Source of the DNA: Natronohydrobacter sp.
GTDB taxonomy: Bacteria; Pseudomonadota; Alphaproteobacteria; Rhodobacterales; Rhodobacteraceae
Length of the DNA: 16,659 nt
NCBI GenBank assembly: GCA_007118445.1
Contig: SKRP01000326.1
Coordinates: 1 to 16,659 of the forward strand
Direction of reading: 5' to 3'
The translations under genes were made by a program, and so were the position numbers. Below are positions 12,984 through 16,659 of the stretch, in pieces; the stretch's first letter is position 1, and every line of letters begins with the position of its first letter. Under the pieces are notes generated by a model that was not told where the DNA came from, did not search any database, and saw only the letters and a program-made list of their open reading frames with translations.

Positions 12984-13807
12984 GCCGGATCGCTCTGATC
13001 GCCGGGCGCGGCGCGCTGCCTGGGCTGCTGGCTGAGCGGCTGAGCACCGAAGGACAGGCCCCGCTGCTGGCCGAGCTTGAAGGCTTCGAAAGTCTGAGCC
13101 GCGAGGCAGGCGATGTGCTGCGCTTCCGGTTGGAACGGTTGGTGCCGTTTCTGGACCATTTGCAGGATCAGGGCGTCACGCAGGCGGTTTTCGCGGGCGG
13201 CGTGCATCGCCCGCGTCTGGACCCGGCGCTGATCGACCCCGCGACGATGCAGCTTCTGCCGCGCATCATGGCCGCGATGGGGCAGGGCGATGACGGCACC
13301 CTGCGCGAAGTGATCACGCTGATGGGCGAATGGGGGATCGACGTGGTCGGCGCGCAGGATATCTGCCCCGATCTGGTGGCGGATGCTGGCCTGCTGGGCG
13401 CGCATTCCTCCAAACCCGGCGACAGGCAGGACGCGGCGCGCGGCTTTGACATTCTGCGCCTGACCGGGGCGGCGGATGTGGGGCAGGGCTGTGTCGTGGC
13501 GCGCGGTCAATGCCTCGCGCTGGAAGCGCTGCCCGGAACCGATGTGATGCTGTCCCAACTGGCGCAATTGCGCAGCGACGGCGCGGCGCTGCCCGAGGGC
13601 GGGGTGTTCTGCAAGGCCCCGAAACCCGGTCAGGACCGCCGCATCGACCTGCCCGCGCTGGGCCCCGAGACTGTGCGCCGCGCCCATGCAGCGGGGCTGC
13701 GCGGGATCGCTTTTGAAGCGGGCGGCGTGTTGCTGATCGACCGCGCGGCCATGATCGCGCGCGCTGATGAGTTTGGCCTGTTCCTGCTGGCCGAGGGGCC
13801 CGCGTGA
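12980..13807 (+). CDS. lpxI: UDP-2,3-diacylglucosamine pyrophosphatase LpxI (DUF1009 family)
   Basis: LpxI hydrolyses UDP-2,3-diacylglucosamine to lipid X and UMP. It is the alphaproteobacterial counterpart of LpxH, unrelated in fold. The 275-residue length fits. Recognisable family motifs are LIAGRGALPGLLA (6-18), GVHRP (74-78), GQGDDGTLR (101-109), GTDVML (186-191), and KAPKPGQDRRIDLPALGPET (212-231), the conserved C-terminal motif. Asp223 in that motif probably corresponds to the catalytic Asp reported for Caulobacter LpxI; the exact correspondence is by eye. The ATG overlaps the lpxA stop and the stop overlaps the lpxB GTG, so LpxA-I-B are coupled. No zinc or metallophosphoesterase motif is present, which excludes LpxH. 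Confidence 0.95.
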   Translation: MSRIALIAGRGALPGLLAERLSTEGQAPLLAELEGFESLSREAGDVLRFRLERLVPFLDHLQDQGVTQAVFAGGVHRPRLDPALIDPATMQLLPRIMAAMGQGDDGTLREVITLMGEWGIDVVGAQDICPDLVADAGLLGAHSSKPGDRQDAARGFDILRLTGAADVGQGCVVARGQCLALEALPGTDVMLSQLAQLRSDGAALPEGGVFCKAPKPGQDRRIDLPALGPETVRRAHAAGLRGIAFEAGGVLLIDRAAMIARADEFGLFLLAEGPA

Positions 13808-14943
13808 AGGTCTTTGTCATCGCGGGCGAGCCGTCGGGCGACCGGCTGGGGGCCGCGCTGATGGCAGGGCTGCGGGAGCTCGAACCAGAGGTGACATTCA
13901 CTGGCATCGGCGGCGAGGCGATGGCTGCGCAGGGTCTGGCCTCGCGTTTTGCGATGTCCGATCTCAGTGTCATGGGGCTGGCCGAAGTGCTGCCGCGCAT
14001 TGCGCTTCTGCGCCGCCGTATCCGCGAGACTGCGCAGGCCATCGCAGATGACAAGCCCGATCTGGTCATCACCATCGACAGCCCGGATTTCTGCCTGCGC
14101 GTGCTGCGACTGGCCCGCGCGGCGCGTCCCGGTCTGCCGGTGGTGCATTATGTCGCGCCCTCGGTCTGGGCCTGGCGTCCGGGGCGGGCTGCGAAAATGG
14201 CCCCGCTGGTCGATCATGTGCTGGCGCTCTTGCCCTTCGAGCCGCCCTATATGGAAGCCGCAGGCATGAGCTGCGATTTCGTGGGCCATCCGGTCGTCGC
14301 CGAGCCGCGCGCGACCCAAGCCGAGATCGCCGCCCTGCGCGCACGCATCCCGGACCGGATCTGGCTGGCCCTGCCCGGATCGCGGCGCGGCGAGATCGCG
14401 CGTCATGCGCCGCGTTTCGGGGCTGCGCTGGCGCAGGTCGTGCCGCAGGGTGTGCGCGTGCTGGTGCCGACAGTCGCGGCCTGCGCCGCACAGATGCGCG
14501 CCGAGATCGCGCGCTGGTCCGTGCCCGCGCGCGTGATTGACGAGGCTGCGGATAAACGCGCAGCCTTTGCCGAGGCTGAACTGGCGCTGGCGGCTTCGGG
14601 GACAGTGTCGCTGGAGCTTGCGGCCAATGCCACACCGATGGTCATTGCCTATGATCTGAACCCGGTGACACGGGCTCTCGCCAAGCGCCTGATCCGTCTG
14701 GACACGGTCACGCTGGTCAATCTGGTCAGCGAAACCCGCGCCATCCCCGAATGTCTGGGCCGTGAGTGCCAGCCTGACCGGATCGCAGCGCATCTGCGCG
14801 CGCTGTCAGCCAGCCCGTCAGCGCGTGTCGCACAGCGTCAGGCCATGCAGGTTACAATGACCCGGCTGGGGCAGGGGGGCGATGCGCCGGGCCTGCGCGC
14901 AGCCCGGTCTGTGCTGCAGTTTCTTGAGCGCCGGGCCGGGTGA
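13804..14943 (+). CDS. lpxB: Lipid-A-disaccharide synthase
   Basis: LpxB is a peripheral GT-B glycosyltransferase (family GT19). It joins lipid X to UDP-2,3-diacylglucosamine to make the lipid A disaccharide. The 379-residue protein starts with a GTG that overlaps the lpxI stop. Visible signatures are AGEPSGDRLGA (7-17), GIGGEAM (36-42), IDSPDFCLRVLR (near 90-100, with the Asp of the IDxPDF motif), HYVAPSVWAWRPGR (near 115-129), FVGHPVV, LPGSRRGEI and the donor-site ASGTVSLELA. It acts immediately after LpxI and is the last gene of the plus-strand cluster. Only 20 bases separate its stop from the convergent dehydrogenase. Confidence 0.97.
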   Translation: MKVFVIAGEPSGDRLGAALMAGLRELEPEVTFTGIGGEAMAAQGLASRFAMSDLSVMGLAEVLPRIALLRRRIRETAQAIADDKPDLVITIDSPDFCLRVLRLARAARPGLPVVHYVAPSVWAWRPGRAAKMAPLVDHVLALLPFEPPYMEAAGMSCDFVGHPVVAEPRATQAEIAALRARIPDRIWLALPGSRRGEIARHAPRFGAALAQVVPQGVRVLVPTVAACAAQMRAEIARWSVPARVIDEAADKRAAFAEAELALAASGTVSLELAANATPMVIAYDLNPVTRALAKRLIRLDTVTLVNLVSETRAIPECLGRECQPDRIAAHLRALSASPSARVAQRQAMQVTMTRLGQGGDAPGLRAARSVLQFLERRAG

Positions 14944-14954
14944 GGGCCGGGTGT
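14933..14954. repeat. 11-bp tandem repeat across the lpxB stop codon
   Basis: GGGCCGGGTGA (14933-14943) is followed at once by GGGCCGGGTGT (14944-14954), one mismatch. The stop TGA of lpxB is the end of copy one. This looks like a slipped-strand duplication. I see no terminator structure in the 20-bp gap to the convergent gene. Confidence 0.6.
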
Positions 14955-14963
14955 GGATGGGTC

Positions 14964-15950
14964 TTATAGCATCGCGGGCAGCACCTGATCGGGCGGGCGA
15001 TGGCCATCGGCGAAAGTCTTGATATTGACGATCACTTTCTCGCCCATCTCGACCCGGCCCTCCAGCGTGGCCGATCCCATATGCGGCAAGAGCACGACAT
15101 TTGGCAATTCGCGCAGCCGCGGGTTGATGTCATGGCCGCGCTCATAGACATCAAGCCCTGCGCCCGCGATCTCGCCCGCGCGCAGGCCGCGTGTCAGGGC
15201 GTTCTCGTCGATCACTTCCCCGCGCGAGGTGTTGATGATCACCGCCGAGGGTTTGAGCAGTTTCAGCCGCCGCGCATTGAGCAGATGAAAGGTCGAGGGC
15301 GTATGCGGGCAATTGACCGAAATCACATCCATCCGCGCAATCATCTGGTCAAGGCTTTCCCACCAGGTCGCCTCTAGCGCCTCTTCGACATCTTCGCGCA
15401 GGCGGCGGCGATTGTGGTAATGCACCTGCATCCCGAAGGCCCGCGCGCGGCGCGCAACCGCCTGACCGATCCGGCCCATGCCCAGAATGCCCAAGCGTTT
15501 GCCGCCGATCCGTGTGCCCAGATGCGCCATGGGCGACCAGCCGCGCCATTGATCGGCCTGCATCTCGGCCAGACCCTGCGGGATCTGGCGCGTGACGGCC
15601 AGCATCAGTGCCATGGTCATGTCGGCGGTGTCCTCGGTCACGACACCGGGCGTGTTGGCCACCAGAATCCCGCGCTGGCGGGCAGTATGGACATCGATAT
15701 GATCGACGCCCGCGCCGAAATTCGCGATCAGTTTCAGACGGTCAGCAGCCTGGCCGAGCAGGCTGGCATCGATATCATCGGTGATCGTCGGCACCAGCAC
15801 ATCGCAGCGCCGGACCGCGTCGGCCAGTTCCTCGCGGCTCATGGGCGCGTCGCTGCTGCGCAGGGTCACATCGAACAGCTCTGACATCCGGGTTTCGACC
15901 ACATCGGGCAGGCGTCGCGTGACAACAACACTCAGACGTTTCGTGGGCAT
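14964..15950 (-). CDS. D-2-hydroxyacid dehydrogenase (glyoxylate/hydroxypyruvate reductase-like)
   Basis: This 328-residue cytoplasmic NAD(P)-dependent oxidoreductase resembles the glyoxylate and D-glycerate dehydrogenase branch. Visible features are the N-terminal catalytic-domain motif LIANFGAGVDHID (74-86), the cofactor-binding GMGRIG (157-162), NCPHTPST (213-220), NTSRGEVID (240-248) with catalytic Arg243, and LPHMGSAT (288-295) with catalytic His290. Arginines at 181-183 after the second Rossmann strand (YHNRRR) suggest NADPH preference. The usual catalytic Glu of the E-x-E-P motif is not seen: DVYERGHDINP occupies that place with Gly272. The ATG follows a GAGGTGAG ribosome-binding site. 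It is divergent from the SH3 gene and convergent with lpxB. The true substrate is not determined. Confidence 0.88.
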   Translation of the reverse strand: MPTKRLSVVVTRRLPDVVETRMSELFDVTLRSSDAPMSREELADAVRRCDVLVPTITDDIDASLLGQAADRLKLIANFGAGVDHIDVHTARQRGILVANTPGVVTEDTADMTMALMLAVTRQIPQGLAEMQADQWRGWSPMAHLGTRIGGKRLGILGMGRIGQAVARRARAFGMQVHYHNRRRLREDVEEALEATWWESLDQMIARMDVISVNCPHTPSTFHLLNARRLKLLKPSAVIINTSRGEVIDENALTRGLRAGEIAGAGLDVYERGHDINPRLRELPNVVLLPHMGSATLEGRVEMGEKVIVNIKTFADGHRPPDQVLPAML

Positions 15951-16066
15951 GACGCTGTCTCACCTCTTTGCAAATCCAAGGCTTTGGGGCAAGGTGACAG
16001 CAGTTGCGGCGATCCACAAGCATTGATCGGCCGTGAGATGCAGGCAAGAGCAATAAAATTTCAAGG

Positions 16067-16084
16067 GTTCCGGAAAACCGGAAC
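16067..16084 (+). other. Perfect hairpin in the leader of the SH3 gene
   Basis: GTTCCGG (16067-16073), AAAA, CCGGAAC (16078-16084) is a 7-bp stem with a tetraloop, ending 10 nt before the ATG and next to the weak AGGCAGG ribosome-binding region. In RNA it could limit ribosome access; in DNA it is also a dyad operator candidate. A possible -10 TAAAAT lies at 16054-16059, upstream, with no good -35. Confidence 0.45.
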
Positions 16085-16094
16085 AGGCAGGCAG

Positions 16095-16598
16095 ATGAAA
16101 CGACAAAGCTTCTGGGCGGTGGCCCTCGGGGTGGTGCTTGGCGCGGGGCCGGTCATGGCTCAGGCGTCGGACCGTGGCCCTGTGACCAATCTTCCGCTGC
16201 CGCGTTATGTGTCGCTGAAAGCCAGCGAGGGCAATGCGCGGCGCGGGCCGGATACATCGCATCGCATCGACTGGGTGTATAAACAGCGCGACATCCCGCT
16301 GCGGGTGACAGCGGAATTCGAGCATTGGCGGCGGGTCGAGGATGTCGATGGCAAGGGCGGCTGGATGCATTACGCATTGTTGTCGGGGTTGCGGACCGTG
16401 CTGGTGCAGACCGACATGACGCAGGTATTTCCGCGCCCTGATCCGAGCGGTCCGCATGTGGCCCTTCTGGAGCGTGGTGTGATCGCGCGGTTGCGCGAAT
16501 GCCAGCGCGATTGGTGTCGGCTGGAAACCGAGGGGGTGCGCGGATGGGCCGAGAAACGCCATCTCTGGGGTGTCGAGACCGCGGATGAGTTCGATTAG
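16095..16598 (+). CDS. Secreted bacterial SH3-domain protein (SH3_4-like, two repeats)
   Basis: This is a 167-residue protein with a clear signal peptide: MKRQSF, hydrophobic core WAVALGVVLGAG, cleavage near VMA/QAS at 22. The mature part has two bacterial SH3-like repeats. The first is about residues 36-97 (LPRYVSLKASEGNARRGPD, then HWRRVED and GGWMHY) and the second about 100-160 (TDMTQVFPRPD, then WCRLETEGVRGWAEK). Each repeat ends with the Trp-containing motif typical of such domains. In alphaproteobacteria these periplasmic proteins are common and assumed to bind peptidoglycan or envelope partners; no enzyme motif is visible. The frame opens upstream at 15984, but the ATG at 16095 gives the signal peptide. 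It is divergent from the dehydrogenase with 144 bp between them. Confidence 0.88.
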   Translation: MKRQSFWAVALGVVLGAGPVMAQASDRGPVTNLPLPRYVSLKASEGNARRGPDTSHRIDWVYKQRDIPLRVTAEFEHWRRVEDVDGKGGWMHYALLSGLRTVLVQTDMTQVFPRPDPSGPHVALLERGVIARLRECQRDWCRLETEGVRGWAEKRHLWGVETADEFD

Positions 16599-16659
16599 GC
16601 TGCAGGGCGGCTTCCGGTCCTGTCGTGTCTGGCGCAGCATATTGGTGACCCCGGCAGGA

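Noticed and set aside
1..16659. CRISPR arrays, IS elements, tRNA or rRNA genes, prophage or defence genes
   Set aside because: I saw no regularly spaced repeats, transposase motifs, cloverleaf-like sequence or rRNA stretches. All sizeable frames are explained by core genes.
16599..16659. Possible next gene at the right edge
   Set aside because: Sixty-one bases without a ribosome-binding site, hairpin or motif are not enough to support a feature on either strand.

Overview
The window looks like a housekeeping stretch of a high-GC alphaproteobacterial chromosome, most likely order Rhodobacterales (Rhodobacteraceae / Roseobacter group). This rests on the order pyrH-frr-uppS-cdsA-dxr-rseP-bamA-skp-fabZ-lpxA-lpxI-lpxB, the use of LpxI rather than LpxH for lipid A, and protein sequences that read like that family. 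I made these assignments by eye from motifs and remembered families; no database search was run.

Layout. Positions 2-529 hold the 3' end of a plus-strand gene with a basic, low-complexity tail, probably of the DUF4167 family. A convergent minus-strand AraC-type regulator (683-1519) follows, then minus-strand miaA (1644-2564). From 2682 to 14943 everything is on the plus strand and is one long envelope and translation cluster: pyrH (UMP kinase), frr (ribosome recycling), uppS (undecaprenyl-PP synthase), cdsA (CDP-diacylglycerol synthase), dxr (MEP pathway), rseP (site-2 protease), an unannotated 49-codon membrane mini-gene (8259-8408), bamA, skp, fabZ, lpxA, lpxI and lpxB. Minus-strand 14964-15950 is a D-2-hydroxyacid dehydrogenase, and divergent from it at 16095-16598 is a secreted SH3-domain protein. 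The last 61 bases hold nothing I can support.

How the genes work together. dxr supplies isoprenoid precursors that UppS turns into the undecaprenyl carrier. CdsA supplies CDP-diacylglycerol for phospholipids. FabZ, LpxA, LpxI and LpxB make hydroxyacyl-ACP handling and lipid A steps. BamA and Skp fold outer-membrane proteins, and RseP links envelope state to gene expression. Many junctions are translationally coupled (ATGA, GTGA or TGATG overlaps at uppS/cdsA, bamA/skp, fabZ/lpxA, lpxA/lpxI, lpxI/lpxB). The cluster is probably split into transcription units by a clear terminator at 8453-8482 and by promoter-like sites before frr, bamA and fabZ.

I found no CRISPR array, mobile element, tRNA, rRNA, toxin-antitoxin or defence genes, and I do not think a large undescribed system is present. 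The points most worth a second look are small: the 49-aa membrane protein, the nested inverted repeat around the terminator after it, the near absence of CTAG except at three promoter-like sites, and a D-2-hydroxyacid dehydrogenase that appears to lack the catalytic glutamate of its family. No stretch longer than 300 bases lacks a gene; the longest gap is 8409-8628.
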